DNA of 64,000 bases from Clostridium intestinale DSM 6191 (lineage in GTDB: Bacteria > Bacillota > Clostridia > Clostridiales > Clostridiaceae). The stretch is from contig NZ_FQXU01000009.1 of assembly GCF_900130055.1 (NCBI RefSeq), positions 207,573 through 271,572 on the forward strand, given 5' to 3'. Below are positions 9,036-17,412 of this stretch, in pieces (the stretch's first letter is position 1; every line of letters starts with the position of its first letter). The notes below the pieces were generated by a model. The model worked only from the letters and a program-made list of their open reading frames with translations. It was not told the DNA's origin and did not search any database. A program made the position numbers and the translations under genes.

Positions 9036-9659
9036 ATGTTTAATTTTTCACCTAAAAATGATAAGTTTTATGATTTATTTATCGAGTTTACTAGTATTAT
9101 AGAAGAGGCTTCAAATGAACTTACGTTATTGTCAAGAAACGTAGAGGATGCAGAAGATATAAGCTTAAGATTAAAGGATATAGAACATAAAGGTGATGAC
9201 TTAGTTCATAAGATTTTACAAGAACTAAATAATAGTTTTATAACTCCACTTGATAGAGAGGATATATTACTAATAGTTAAAAGACTAGATGATGTCGTTG
9301 ATAATATAGAGGACATATCTGGAAGATATCTTATGTACGATATAAAAACTAGTAGAGAAAAAAGTTATACTATAGTGGACCTTATAAATGAATCTTGCCA
9401 AAAGATGAGGGATTTATTTATAAAGTTACAAAATTTCAAAACTGATGACAGTATTTATAAGGTAATATCAGAATTAAATCTTTTAGAAACAAAAGGTGAT
9501 TATGCATACAGAGATGGTATGAGAGAGCTTTTTACAACAGAAGTAAATAATATTGAAATTATAGTTTGGAAAGATTTATATGAAAAGCTAGAAAAAACAT
9601 TAGACTCCTGTGAAACCTTAGCTAATGTTGTTGAAGGAGTTGTAATGAAGCATGCTTAA
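9036..9659 (+). CDS. DUF47 (PhoU-like) Pit accessory protein
   Basis: A 207-aa all-helical cytoplasmic protein of the DUF47/PhoU-like family (TIGR00153 type), usually encoded with a Pit transporter and thought to modulate phosphate transport. Typical features are repeated acidic helices and the metal-binding-like segment LKDIEHKGDDLVHKI, with a second ELNLLETKGD segment. The start ATG 9036 follows AAGGAGAGG. Its stop overlaps the start of the transporter gene by 8 bp, indicating translational coupling. Possible Pho boxes lie upstream. Confidence 0.9.
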   Translation: MFNFSPKNDKFYDLFIEFTSIIEEASNELTLLSRNVEDAEDISLRLKDIEHKGDDLVHKILQELNNSFITPLDREDILLIVKRLDDVVDNIEDISGRYLMYDIKTSREKSYTIVDLINESCQKMRDLFIKLQNFKTDDSIYKVISELNLLETKGDYAYRDGMRELFTTEVNNIEIIVWKDLYEKLEKTLDSCETLANVVEGVVMKHA

Positions 9660-10650
9660 TTCTACTCAACTAATAACTATAATAATAGTTATATTAGCTT
9701 TAGCATTCGATTTTATAAATGGATTTCATGATACAGCTAATGCAATAGCTAGTTCAGTAACTACAAGAGCACTTTCTCCACAGAAGGCAATTTTAATGTC
9801 AGCAGGGTTAAACTTTATAGGAGCACTTGTTAGCACAAAGGTTGCAACAACTATTGGATCAGGTATAATACACGATGGTGGAGCCCCTATAAAAGTAGTT
9901 TTAGCCGCTATTATTGCAGCTATTATATGGAATTTAGTTACTTGGTATGTTGGTATTCCAAGTAGTTCTTCTCATGCTCTTATAGGAGGACTAATAGGAG
10001 CAGCTATAGCATTTTCAGGAAGTATACATACAGTAAATTGGGCAACCTTTTTTATTAAAGTAGTTTTGTGGTTATTTTTATCGCCTGTTATAGGATTTAT
10101 ATTTGGATACATAGTCATGACCACTATAAACTGGATTTTTAGAAAAACTAAACCTGCAAAAGCAACAAAAGGATTTTTAAAAGCTCAGGTTTTATCAGCA
10201 GCTTTCCTTGCATTTAATCATGGAAGTAATGATGCTCAGAAATCAATGGGAATAATATCTTTAGCACTGTTTAGTGGTGGTGTGATAGGAAGTTTCCATG
10301 TTCCGTTATGGGTTAAATTAGCCTGCGCAACTGCGATGGCACTAGGAACCTCTGTAGGTGGATGGAGAATTATTAAGACCATGGGAAGTGGGATGGCAAA
10401 ATTAACTCCGGCTTCAGGGTTTTCAGCTGATTTAACAAGCTCAGCCGTAATATTTACTGCTACTATGATGGATGCCCCAGTAAGTACTACACATATAGTA
10501 TCTACCTCTATTATGGGAGTATCAGCAGCTAAAAGACTTTCAGCTGTAAGATGGGGAGTAGCAAAAAATATTGTTACAACTTGGGTGGTAACTATACCAT
10601 CTTGTGCACTAGTTGGTGCTATAGTTTCATTAATTGTAAATCACATATAA
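9652..10650 (+). CDS. pit: PiT-family low-affinity inorganic phosphate transporter
   Basis: A 332-aa integral membrane phosphate:cation symporter with about ten hydrophobic helices. Both inverted-repeat PiT signatures are present: GFHDTANAIAS near residue 23 in the first half and FNHGSNDAQKSMG near residue 188 in the second. A VSTTH motif (SAPVSTTHI-like) lies near residue 278. The gene overlaps the upstream DUF47 gene by 8 bp and is followed by a terminator. The length is typical of bacterial Pit proteins. Function is clear; ion coupling cannot be read from sequence. Confidence 0.95.
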   Translation: MLNSTQLITIIIVILALAFDFINGFHDTANAIASSVTTRALSPQKAILMSAGLNFIGALVSTKVATTIGSGIIHDGGAPIKVVLAAIIAAIIWNLVTWYVGIPSSSSHALIGGLIGAAIAFSGSIHTVNWATFFIKVVLWLFLSPVIGFIFGYIVMTTINWIFRKTKPAKATKGFLKAQVLSAAFLAFNHGSNDAQKSMGIISLALFSGGVIGSFHVPLWVKLACATAMALGTSVGGWRIIKTMGSGMAKLTPASGFSADLTSSAVIFTATMMDAPVSTTHIVSTSIMGVSAAKRLSAVRWGVAKNIVTTWVVTIPSCALVGAIVSLIVNHI

Positions 10651-10658
10651 GATTATTT

Positions 10659-10684
10659 AACTCGGTAGAAATGCCGAGTTTTAT
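10659..10684 (+). terminator. Terminator after pit
   Basis: AACTCGG and CCGAGTT form the stem, followed by TTTTATT. Confidence 0.8.
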
Positions 10685-10696
10685 TATATATATAAA

Positions 10697-10727
10697 TAAA
10701 AAAACTCAGCCTAAGCTGAGTTTTTCA
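10697..10727. terminator. Bidirectional terminator overlapping a stop codon
   Basis: AAACTCAGC / GCTGAGTTT with a 4-nt loop, flanked by A-runs on the left and T-runs on the right. The TGA of the minus-strand flavodoxin-like gene (10706-10708) lies inside the stem. Confidence 0.8.
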
Positions 10728-11194
10728 TTTATCAGGAAGCTTTCTAAATTACCCATATAATTTAGAGCTTTAACATCTCTTCTATTTATAATAATTTTGA
10801 AGTTTGGATTTATGTTTAAAATTTCTTCAATCAATGAAAAAGTTTTTTCACCGCCATTGCCACCCTGAGTACAAAAAAGGCTAATTGAATTTATATCTTC
10901 TTTGTATTTATTAATAAAAGTTCTAATAGCTGGTGGTATGTGTGAAGCCCATACTGGGAATCCTAATATTATATGATTAAAGTGTTTTGGATTATTTGAG
11001 ATAGGAGCAATTTTTGTTTCTTTTCCAGTTATAGCTTCATAACTATTAGTTAAAAAACTAAAAATTCCTTTTCTTTTTTTCCAATCTATAATTTCTTCCA
11101 TGGGACAGTTTAATAAGTCCGATAGGTCTTGGGCTACTGATGCAGTATTTTTTGTCCTTGAGTAATAATAAATGATACTACTGGCACTTTCCAT
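10706..11194 (-). CDS. Flavodoxin-like family protein
   Basis: A 162-aa protein with a flavodoxin fold: an N-terminal beta strand and phosphate-loop-like IIYYYSRTKNTASVA (residues 7-21), a second strand HIILGFPVWASHIPPAI with the FPVW flavin-loop motif, and LFCTQGGNGGEKT near residue 108. It resembles short flavodoxin/NADPH-FMN-reductase-like proteins of clostridia rather than electron-transfer flavodoxins. The start ATG 11194 is preceded by GGGGGAAAG. The last codons and stop lie in a bidirectional terminator. It stands alone; partner and substrate are unknown. Confidence 0.75.
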   Translation of the reverse strand: MESASSIIYYYSRTKNTASVAQDLSDLLNCPMEEIIDWKKRKGIFSFLTNSYEAITGKETKIAPISNNPKHFNHIILGFPVWASHIPPAIRTFINKYKEDINSISLFCTQGGNGGEKTFSLIEEILNINPNFKIIINRRDVKALNYMGNLESFLINEKLSLG

Positions 11195-11322
11195 TTCTTT
11201 CCCCCTAAAATATTAACTTAAATACTATTATAACAGAGATTTTTAAGAAGTAAATGATATAATTAACTACTTAAGTTTTATATCCATGGAAAATTTAGTA
11301 TAATTTAATAAAAGAAATTTAG

Positions 11323-11931
11323 GTGGTGGTTGAGATTTATAGAATAAATGTTGTATTGTTTAATGACTTTGAAACTTTAGATGTATTTGGACCAGTAGAG
11401 ATTTTTGGATGTGTTAAAGAAGAGTTCAAAATGAATTTTATATCTATGGATTCCGGTATAATAACAAGTTCTCAGGGGGTAAAAATCCAAACAGATAAGT
11501 ATGAATATTCTCCAAAATATAAAGAGATATTGTTTATTCCAGGGGGAGCTGGAACTAGAAAAGGTGTAGAGGACTATAAACTATTAAAATATATTAAAGA
11601 TATATCACTTAACTCAAAATATATATTAACTGTTTGCACAGGTTCTGCATTATTAGCTAAGTCAGGTTTACTTGATGGAAGAGAAGCAACTTCTAATAAG
11701 AGAGCTTTTAATTGGGTTAAGGAGCAAAGTGATAAAGTATTGTGGATAAAAGAGGCCAGATGGGTAAAGGATGGTAATATATATACATCTTCAGGAGTTT
11801 CAGCAGGTATAGATATGAGTTTAGGATTTATAAGTGATATCTTAGGAAGAGATGTAGCTTTAAATATATGTAATAGAATTGAATATATATGGAATGAAGA
11901 TCCTAAAAAAGATTTATTTAAAGTTGAATAA
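11323..11931 (+). CDS. DJ-1/PfpI family protein (isonitrile-hydratase-like subgroup)
   Basis: About 200 aa, class-I glutamine-amidotransferase-like fold. The nucleophile elbow is TVCTGSALLAKSGLLDG with Cys near residue 106, and the N-terminal strand INVVLFNDFETLDVFGPVEIF fits the subgroup that includes isonitrile hydratases and the N-domains of some AraC regulators. No DNA-binding domain is attached. The start is unclear: GTG 11323 or 11326 overlap the apparent ribosome site AGGTGG, and a rare ATT at 11335 would have better spacing. A TATAAT-like box lies near 11300. The exact reaction is not predictable. Confidence 0.75.
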   Translation: MVVEIYRINVVLFNDFETLDVFGPVEIFGCVKEEFKMNFISMDSGIITSSQGVKIQTDKYEYSPKYKEILFIPGGAGTRKGVEDYKLLKYIKDISLNSKYILTVCTGSALLAKSGLLDGREATSNKRAFNWVKEQSDKVLWIKEARWVKDGNIYTSSGVSAGIDMSLGFISDILGRDVALNICNRIEYIWNEDPKKDLFKVE

Positions 11932-12041
11932 TAGAGAAAAAATTAATGACTTAATTATAAATGTATGCTATATTATTTTATATGTAAAATATTTTGATTA
12001 TCAAAGTTTATTAAAAGAAAAGTAAGTTGGAGGATTAAAAT

Positions 12042-13205
12042 ATGAGGATTGAACCTAAGTTTAGAGGTTTTATATGTACAGCAGCTCACCCGATTGGCTG
12101 TGAAGAAAATGTTAGAGAACAAATAGAGTATGTGAAATCAAAAGGTGAAATTGAAGGAGCTAAAAACGTACTAATAATAGGAGCTTCTACTGGATATGGA
12201 TTAGCTTCAAGAATAGTTGCAACTTTTTCAACAGGTGCTAATACCTTAGGAATAAGTTTTGAAAAAGAAGCTAGTGAAAAAAGAACAGCAACACCTGGCT
12301 GGTATAACAATAAAGCATTTGAGAAATTTGCAAAAGAACAAGGTGGATTTCACAAAAGTATAAATGGAGATGCTTTTTCAAATGAAATAAAAGCAGAAGC
12401 TATTGATGAAATAAAAAATAATATGGGTAAAATAGATTTAGTAATATATTCTTTAGCATCACCTAGAAGAAAAGATCCTGTGTCTGGAGAGGTTTATTCT
12501 TCAGTATTAAAGACTATAGGAGAAGACTTCAAAAGTAAGACTTTAGATTTCCATAGTTTTAAGATAAGCGATGTTGAAGTGGAAAGAGCAACAGAAGAAG
12601 AAATTCAAGGAACCATTAAAGTTATGGGCGGAGAAGATTGGAAGCTGTGGATGGAAGCTTTAAAAGAAGCTAACGTATTAGAAGAGGGAGTAAGAACATT
12701 AGCTTACTCTTATATAGGTTCTGAATTGACTTATCCAATGTATAATAACGGAACTATTGGAATGGCTAAAAAGGATTTAGATGAAAAAAGCAAAGAAATA
12801 AACCTTATGCTAAAAGATCTAAAAGGTGAAGCTTATGTATCTGTAAATAAAGGCTTAGTAACTCAAGCATCTTCCGCTATACCTGTAGTATCGCTTTATA
12901 TATCTATAATGTTTAAAGTTATGAAGGAAAAAGGAATACATGAAGGTTGTATAGAGCAATGTTATAGATTATTCTCAGAAAGATTATATGGAGGAGAGTT
13001 AGCTCTAGATGAAGCAGGTAGAATTAGAATAGATGACCTAGAAATGAGAGAAGATGTTCAACAGGAAATTAAAGATATATGGGATAAAGTTAATAGTGAA
13101 AATGTAAGAGAGTACTCAGATGCAGAAGGATTTAGAGAAGATTTTCTTAAGCTGTTTGGATTTGGGTTTGAAAATATAGATTACACTAAGGATGTTGAGA
13201 TTTAA
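12042..13205 (+). CDS. fabV: trans-2-enoyl-CoA / enoyl-ACP reductase FabV (TER-type)
   Basis: NAD(P)H-dependent reductase of the short-chain dehydrogenase superfamily. In clostridia these TER/FabV enzymes reduce crotonyl-CoA or enoyl-ACP. The 387-aa protein begins with the family-typical PKFRGFICTAAHP, has the nucleotide loop GASTGYGLASR (47-57) and a YSLASPRR segment. The active-site Tyr-x8-Lys pattern lies in YPMYNNGTIGMAK. The start ATG 12042 is preceded by TTGGAGGA. No operon partner is seen; the next gene has its own riboswitch. Whether fatty-acid synthesis or a butyrate/alcohol route is served cannot be decided from the sequence. Confidence 0.94.
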   Translation: MRIEPKFRGFICTAAHPIGCEENVREQIEYVKSKGEIEGAKNVLIIGASTGYGLASRIVATFSTGANTLGISFEKEASEKRTATPGWYNNKAFEKFAKEQGGFHKSINGDAFSNEIKAEAIDEIKNNMGKIDLVIYSLASPRRKDPVSGEVYSSVLKTIGEDFKSKTLDFHSFKISDVEVERATEEEIQGTIKVMGGEDWKLWMEALKEANVLEEGVRTLAYSYIGSELTYPMYNNGTIGMAKKDLDEKSKEINLMLKDLKGEAYVSVNKGLVTQASSAIPVVSLYISIMFKVMKEKGIHEGCIEQCYRLFSERLYGGELALDEAGRIRIDDLEMREDVQQEIKDIWDKVNSENVREYSDAEGFREDFLKLFGFGFENIDYTKDVEI

Positions 13206-13261
13206 AATAAAAAAAGTTGATTTGTTCTTAAAAATAATATAACATAAAGTTAAAAGAGAAT

Positions 13262-13403
13262 ATAACTTCAGTTCGTATATGCATGGAAATATGGTCCAAG
13301 TGTCTCTACCGGGAGCCTTTAAACTACCCGACTACGAACGTTATTTTGGTGTTTTTAACTTATGCCTATGAACTGAAGTCTTTTTAGTTCATAGGTTTTT
13401 TTT
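13262..13403 (+). promoter_or_regulatory. Guanine-sensing purine riboswitch with terminator expression platform
   Basis: P1 is GTTCGTA (13271-13277) with TACGAAC (13333-13339). J2/3 contains TCTACC and J3/1 is GACTACGAA; the base equivalent to position 74 is C (13332), which specifies guanine rather than adenine. The platform is visible: terminator stem CCTATGAACT (13365-13374)/AGTTCATAGG (13386-13395) plus eight T. The P1 5' strand region ACTTCAGTTC (13265-13274) is perfectly complementary to GAACTGAAGT (13370-13379), giving an antiterminator. Binding guanine should therefore switch xpt off. Confidence 0.93.
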
Positions 13404-13506
13404 ATTCTTTAGAAAGCTAAATACCTTATGATGTAGACGTATTTCATAGCTTTATTAAACTCAATAGATTTATTTACATATAAAGAATAAAAAACAAGAA
13501 AATTGA

Positions 13507-13595
13507 GCACCTGCCAGTTTTTCCTCACATGCGTTTGGAAAGGCAGATGTGCAAAAAAAATCGACGGCTAAAAGTCGCCTTGACGATTTTTTATT
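13507..13595 (+). promoter_or_regulatory. Candidate second attenuator between the guanine riboswitch and xpt
   Basis: After the riboswitch terminator come two stacked hairpins. The first pairs GCAC-TGCC (13507-13515) with GGCA-GTGC (13542-13552), with an inner TTTCC/GGAAA helix. The second is terminator-like: AAAAAATCG (13555-13563)/CGATTTTTT (13584-13592) around a GGC/GCC helix, ending a few bases before the xpt ribosome site. No known riboswitch consensus fits by eye. Confidence 0.45.
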
Positions 13596-13611
13596 ATTAG
13601 GAGGAAAAGTA

Positions 13612-14184
13612 ATGGAATTATTAAAAAACAAAATAAGAGAAGAAGGAAAAGTTTTACCAGGAAATATACTAAAGGTTGATTCCTTTTTAAATCATCAAAT
13701 GGATGTGAAACTTTTTAATGAGATGGGAAAAGAGTTTAAAAAAAGAATGGAAGGAAAGAAGATAGATAAGATACTTACTATAGAGGCTTCAGGAATAGGT
13801 ATAGCTACTATATTATCGCAACACTTTGACTATGTTCCTGTAGTATTTGCTAAAAAGATAGCATCAGCTAATATGGATAAAGAAGTATATCATTCTAGAG
13901 TTCAATCTTTCACTAAAAATAAAATTTATGATGTAGTTGTTAATAAAAGATTTATAAATAAAAAAGAAAGAATACTTATTATAGATGACTTCTTAGCTAA
14001 TGGATGCGCTGCTTGTGGATTAATAGATGTTGTTAGACAAGCTGAGGCTGAACCAGTAGCAGTAGGTATAGTTATAGAAAAAGGCTTCCAACCTGGAAGA
14101 TCGGAAATAGAAAAGCAAGGAGTTCCAGTGGAATCTTTAGCAATAATAGATAAATTAGAAGAGGGACAAGTTTACTTTAAATAA
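13612..14184 (+). CDS. xpt: Xanthine phosphoribosyltransferase
   Basis: A type-I phosphoribosyltransferase salvaging xanthine to XMP with PRPP. The 190-aa protein opens [27 protein letters not shown], as in Xpt. It has the TIEASGI loop and the PRPP-binding motif [13 protein letters not shown] near residue 125. ATG 13612 is chosen because AGGAGG at 13599-13604 precedes it; an upstream in-frame GTG at 13549 would start inside the leader hairpins. Regulation is clear: a guanine riboswitch lies upstream, plus a possible second terminator. A terminator follows the gene. Confidence 0.96.
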   Translation: MELLKNKIREEGKVLPGNILKVDSFLNHQMDVKLFNEMGKEFKKRMEGKKIDKILTIEASGIGIATILSQHFDYVPVVFAKKIASANMDKEVYHSRVQSFTKNKIYDVVVNKRFINKKERILIIDDFLANGCAACGLIDVVRQAEAEPVAVGIVIEKGFQPGRSEIEKQGVPVESLAIIDKLEEGQVYFK

Positions 14185-14209
14185 AAAGGAGACTTGTTCT
14201 CTTTTTTTA
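14183..14209 (+). terminator. Terminator after xpt
   Basis: Short stem AGGAGA/TTCTCT followed by TTTTTTT. Confidence 0.7.
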
Positions 14210-14507
14210 GTTATTAGGTTAACAAAATTTGTTTATTTATATAAATGTGTACGTGTAGTTATTTAAAAAAATATGAATAATATAGGGGATTTTATAACAT
14301 AATAAATATAATTACTAGTAAATAAGAATTATTTTCGATTGAATTAGTAATGCTAAATAAATATATATCAGCATTATTCCTTAGAATATGTGGATATATC
14401 TAAAAACAATTAAAATAGTGCCATTAATAATATGTTATCTCGTTAAATATTTATTTAACAAATCAATATAAAATACCTATGTTAAATAATTAATTAATAA
14501 AATATAG
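14210..14507. other. AT-rich intergenic region with one 7-4-7 dyad
   Basis: About 300 bp without a gene. The one clear structure is GTTAAAT-N4-ATTTAAC at 14442-14459, a perfect inverted repeat. It is not the Rex consensus, whose half-sites are in a different register. Nothing else is recognisable. Confidence 0.5.
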
Positions 14508-14536
14508 TTGATTTTATTAATGATATAGCATATAAT
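14508..14536 (+). promoter_or_regulatory. Sigma-A promoter of the 38-aa small gene
   Basis: TTGATT (14508-14513) and TATAAT (14531-14536) with an ideal 17-bp spacer, about 50 bp before the small ORF. Confidence 0.7.
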
Positions 14537-14586
14537 TATATTAAGAAGTAACAGATGAATAATAATATTTAAAAGGAGTTGAGAGT

Positions 14587-14703
14587 ATGAACGTAATAAA
14601 GTATATGATCTCTAGGGAGTTTAGAAACGGATACTCCAAAGACTTGAGAGATAAGGTTAACAGCGAATTAGATTCTAACGAAAAGATATATAAAAAAAGA
14701 TAG
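14587..14703 (+). CDS. Small protein of 38 aa, unknown function
   Basis: The frame starts at ATG 14587 behind the strong ribosome site AAAAGGAG (14571-14578) and ends with TAG 14701-14703. It reads MNVIKYMISREFRNGYSKDL onward and ends in YKKR; it is soluble and rich in charged residues. A consensus promoter lies upstream and a terminator (14698-14726) overlaps its stop, so it is a complete monocistronic unit. I do not recognise the family. It could also act as a leader for adhE 90 bp downstream if the terminator is leaky. Confidence 0.65.
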   Translation: MNVIKYMISREFRNGYSKDLRDKVNSELDSNEKIYKKR

Positions 14704-14726
14704 CCAGTCTAGGCTATCTTTTTTTA
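14698..14726 (+). terminator. Terminator overlapping the 38-aa gene stop
   Basis: AGATAGCC/GGCTATCT stem with a 6-nt loop and a T-tract (TTTTTTTATT). It lies in the adhE leader. Confidence 0.85.
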
Positions 14727-14790
14727 TTCATAATAATACTAAAAGGGTAAATACTAGAATAGAAAATATTCAAACTTTTAGGAGGTTAGT

Positions 14791-17382
14791 ATGAAAGTTA
14801 CAAATGTTGAGGAACTAATGGAAAAATTAAGATTAGTTAGGGAAGCACAAAGAAAATTCTCATCTTTTTCTCAGGAAAAGGTTGATGATATTTTTAGGGC
14901 AGCAGCTATAGCGGCAAATAATGCAAGAATTAAATTAGCGAAAGCAGCTGTAGAAGAGACTGGAATGGGAATTGTAGAGGATAAGGTTATAAAAAATCAT
15001 TTTGCATCTGAATACATATACAATCAATACAAGGATATGCACACCTGCGGTATTTTAGAGCATGATGCTTCTTTTGGAATAACCAAGGTAGCTGAGCCTA
15101 TAGGTGTTGTTGCAGCAATTGTACCGACTACAAATCCAACTTCAACAGCTATTTTTAAAGCATTGATTTCATTAAAAACAAGAAATGGAATAATCTTTTC
15201 CCCTCATCCAAGAGCTAAAAATGCAACTATACAAGCTGCAAAAATAGTTCTAGAAGCAGCTGTAAAGGCAGGAGCACCAGAGAATATAATTGGTTGGATA
15301 GATGAGCCTTCTGTAGAGCTCTCACAGCTTGTAATGAAGGAAGCAGATATAATATTAGCTACTGGAGGTCCAGCCATGGTAAAGGCAGCTTATTCCTCTG
15401 GAAAACCAGCTTTAGGAGTAGGCGCAGGTAATACACCAGCAATAATTGATGAAACAGCACACATCAAAATGGCTGTAAATTCAATATTATTATCTAAAAC
15501 CTTTGATAATGGAGTTATATGTGCATCAGAACAATCAATTATAGTTATGGAGTCAATTTATGATAAAGTAAAAGTTGAATTAAAAGAACGAGGAGCTTAC
15601 ATATTAAAGGGAGAAGAAGTAGAGAAAGTAAGAAATATAATCTTAAATGATAAAGGCGGATTAAACTCAAACATAGTAGGTCAAAGTGCTTATAAGATAG
15701 CAGAAATAGCTGGAGTTAAAGTTCCAGAGGAAGCTAAGGTATTAGTTGGAGAAGTTGAATCTGTAGAAATGGAGGAGCCCTTCTCTCATGAAAAGTTATC
15801 ACCAATATTAGCTATGTACAAAGTGCAAAATTTTGAAGAGGCATTAATAAAAGGGGCAAGACTTATAGAACTTGGAGGGTTTGGTCATACATCAGTTTTA
15901 TATACAGATCAGTTAAGATCACAAGATAGAATAGAGAAGTTTGGAATAGCAATGAAAACTGCTAGAACCATAGTAAACATGCCAGCTTCTCAAGGGGCTA
16001 TAGGAGATATATATAACTTTAAACTATCGCCATCTCTGACCTTAGGCTGTGGTTCTTGGGGAGGAAACTCTGTTTCTGAAAATGTTGGACCTAAGCACCT
16101 ATTAAATATAAAACATGTGGCTGAGAGGAGAGAAAATATGCTTTGGTTTAGAGTTCCAGATAAGATTTACTTTAAATATGGTTCTCTAGGAGTTGCATTA
16201 AGAGAACTTGGAGACATGGGTAAAAAAAGAGCTTTTATAGTTACTGATAAGGTGTTATATGATTTAGGATATACTACTAATCTAGTTAGGATATTAGAAG
16301 AAGGTAAAATAGATTATAAAATATTTTTTGATGTTGAGCCAGATCCAACTATAGCTACAGCTAAAAAAGGTGCTGAAGAAATGGAGAGATTTAAGCCAGA
16401 TGTAATAATAGCCTTAGGTGGAGGTTCTCCAATGGATGCTGCTAAAATAATGTGGGTATTATATGAGCATCCATCAGTTAAATTTGAAGATTTAGCCATG
16501 AGATTTATGGATATTAGAAAGAGGGTATATAAGTTCCCAACCATGGGTGAAAAAGCTTATTTTGTAGCCATTCCAACCTCAGCAGGAACTGGATCAGAAG
16601 TAACTCCATTTGCAGTTATAACTGATGAAAAAACAGGGGTTAAATATCCTTTAGCTGATTATGAGTTAACCCCAGATATGGCTATAATAGATGCAGAACT
16701 TATGATGAATATGCCAAGAGGACTTACTGCAGCTTCAGGAGTAGATGCCCTAACTCATGCTATAGAGGCTTATGTGTCTGTATTAGCATCAGAATATACC
16801 AATGGATTAGCATTAGAATCCATAAGGCTTATATTTAAGTATCTACCTTTAGCTTATAATGAAGGAAATGATAATGTAAAGGCAAGGGAAAAGATGGCAC
16901 ACGCAGCAACAATAGCTGGTATGGCATTTGCAAATTCCTTTTTAGGAGTATGCCATTCAATGGCACATAAACTTGGATCTATGCACCATGTTCCACATGG
17001 AGTTGCCAATGCACTGTTAATAAATGAGGTAATTAGATTTAATGCTGTGGATGACCCAAGAAAACAAGCTGCTTTTCCACAATATAAATATCCCAATGTT
17101 AAATGGAGATATGGAGTAATAGCAGATTATCTAAACCTTGGAGGAAATACTCCAGAAGAGAAAATAGAGAGATTAATAGAAAAGATAGATGAATTAAAGG
17201 CTCAAGTTGGAATGCCAAAAACAATCTCAGAGTTTGGCGTGTCAAAAGATAAATTCTACTCAAGCTTAGATGAAATGGTAGAGCAAGCTTTTGATGATCA
17301 GTGTACAGGAGCTAATCCAAGATATCCACTTATGAGTGAAATAAAACAGATGTACATAAATGCATTTGAAGGAAAGAAATAA
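14791..17382 (+). CDS. adhE: Bifunctional acetaldehyde-CoA / alcohol dehydrogenase AdhE
   Basis: Reduces acetyl-CoA to acetaldehyde and then ethanol, recycling NADH. The 863-aa protein has an N-terminal aldehyde dehydrogenase domain (about 1-440) with catalytic Cys244 in NGVICASEQ, and an NAD-binding linker GSWGGNS. The C-terminal iron alcohol dehydrogenase domain (about 455-863) has the nucleotide motif GGGSPMDAAK and Fe-ligand histidines in DALTHAIEAYVS and HSMAHKLG...HHVPHG. ATG 14791 follows AGGAGG. The family forms filaments (spirosomes). Clostridial adhE genes are often Rex-regulated, but I see no proper Rex site directly upstream. A bidirectional terminator follows. Confidence 0.97.
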   Translation: MKVTNVEELMEKLRLVREAQRKFSSFSQEKVDDIFRAAAIAANNARIKLAKAAVEETGMGIVEDKVIKNHFASEYIYNQYKDMHTCGILEHDASFGITKVAEPIGVVAAIVPTTNPTSTAIFKALISLKTRNGIIFSPHPRAKNATIQAAKIVLEAAVKAGAPENIIGWIDEPSVELSQLVMKEADIILATGGPAMVKAAYSSGKPALGVGAGNTPAIIDETAHIKMAVNSILLSKTFDNGVICASEQSIIVMESIYDKVKVELKERGAYILKGEEVEKVRNIILNDKGGLNSNIVGQSAYKIAEIAGVKVPEEAKVLVGEVESVEMEEPFSHEKLSPILAMYKVQNFEEALIKGARLIELGGFGHTSVLYTDQLRSQDRIEKFGIAMKTARTIVNMPASQGAIGDIYNFKLSPSLTLGCGSWGGNSVSENVGPKHLLNIKHVAERRENMLWFRVPDKIYFKYGSLGVALRELGDMGKKRAFIVTDKVLYDLGYTTNLVRILEEGKIDYKIFFDVEPDPTIATAKKGAEEMERFKPDVIIALGGGSPMDAAKIMWVLYEHPSVKFEDLAMRFMDIRKRVYKFPTMGEKAYFVAIPTSAGTGSEVTPFAVITDEKTGVKYPLADYELTPDMAIIDAELMMNMPRGLTAASGVDALTHAIEAYVSVLASEYTNGLALESIRLIFKYLPLAYNEGNDNVKAREKMAHAATIAGMAFANSFLGVCHSMAHKLGSMHHVPHGVANALLINEVIRFNAVDDPRKQAAFPQYKYPNVKWRYGVIADYLNLGGNTPEEKIERLIEKIDELKAQVGMPKTISEFGVSKDKFYSSLDEMVEQAFDDQCTGANPRYPLMSEIKQMYINAFEGKK

Positions 17383-17386
17383 TAGT

Positions 17387-17412
17387 AAAGGACAGCAATT
17401 AGGCTGTCCTTT
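17387..17412. terminator. Bidirectional terminator between adhE and the convergent gene
   Basis: AAAGGACAGC (17387-17396) pairs with GCTGTCCTTT (17403-17412). The stop codon of the minus-strand gene (17411-17413) overlaps its edge. Confidence 0.85.

Noticed and set aside
13507..13595. PRPP (ykkC-type) or other known purine-related riboswitch
   Set aside because: The conserved ykkC segments are absent and I could not match any known consensus, so it is only reported as a candidate attenuator.
13549..13611. Earlier GTG start for xpt
   Set aside because: It lies within the leader hairpins and lacks a ribosome site; ATG 13612 gives the standard Xpt N-terminus.
14210..14790. Rex operator in front of adhE
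   Set aside because: The only related dyad (14442-14459) has the half-sites in the wrong register, and no TTGTTAA-N4-TTAACAA is present.
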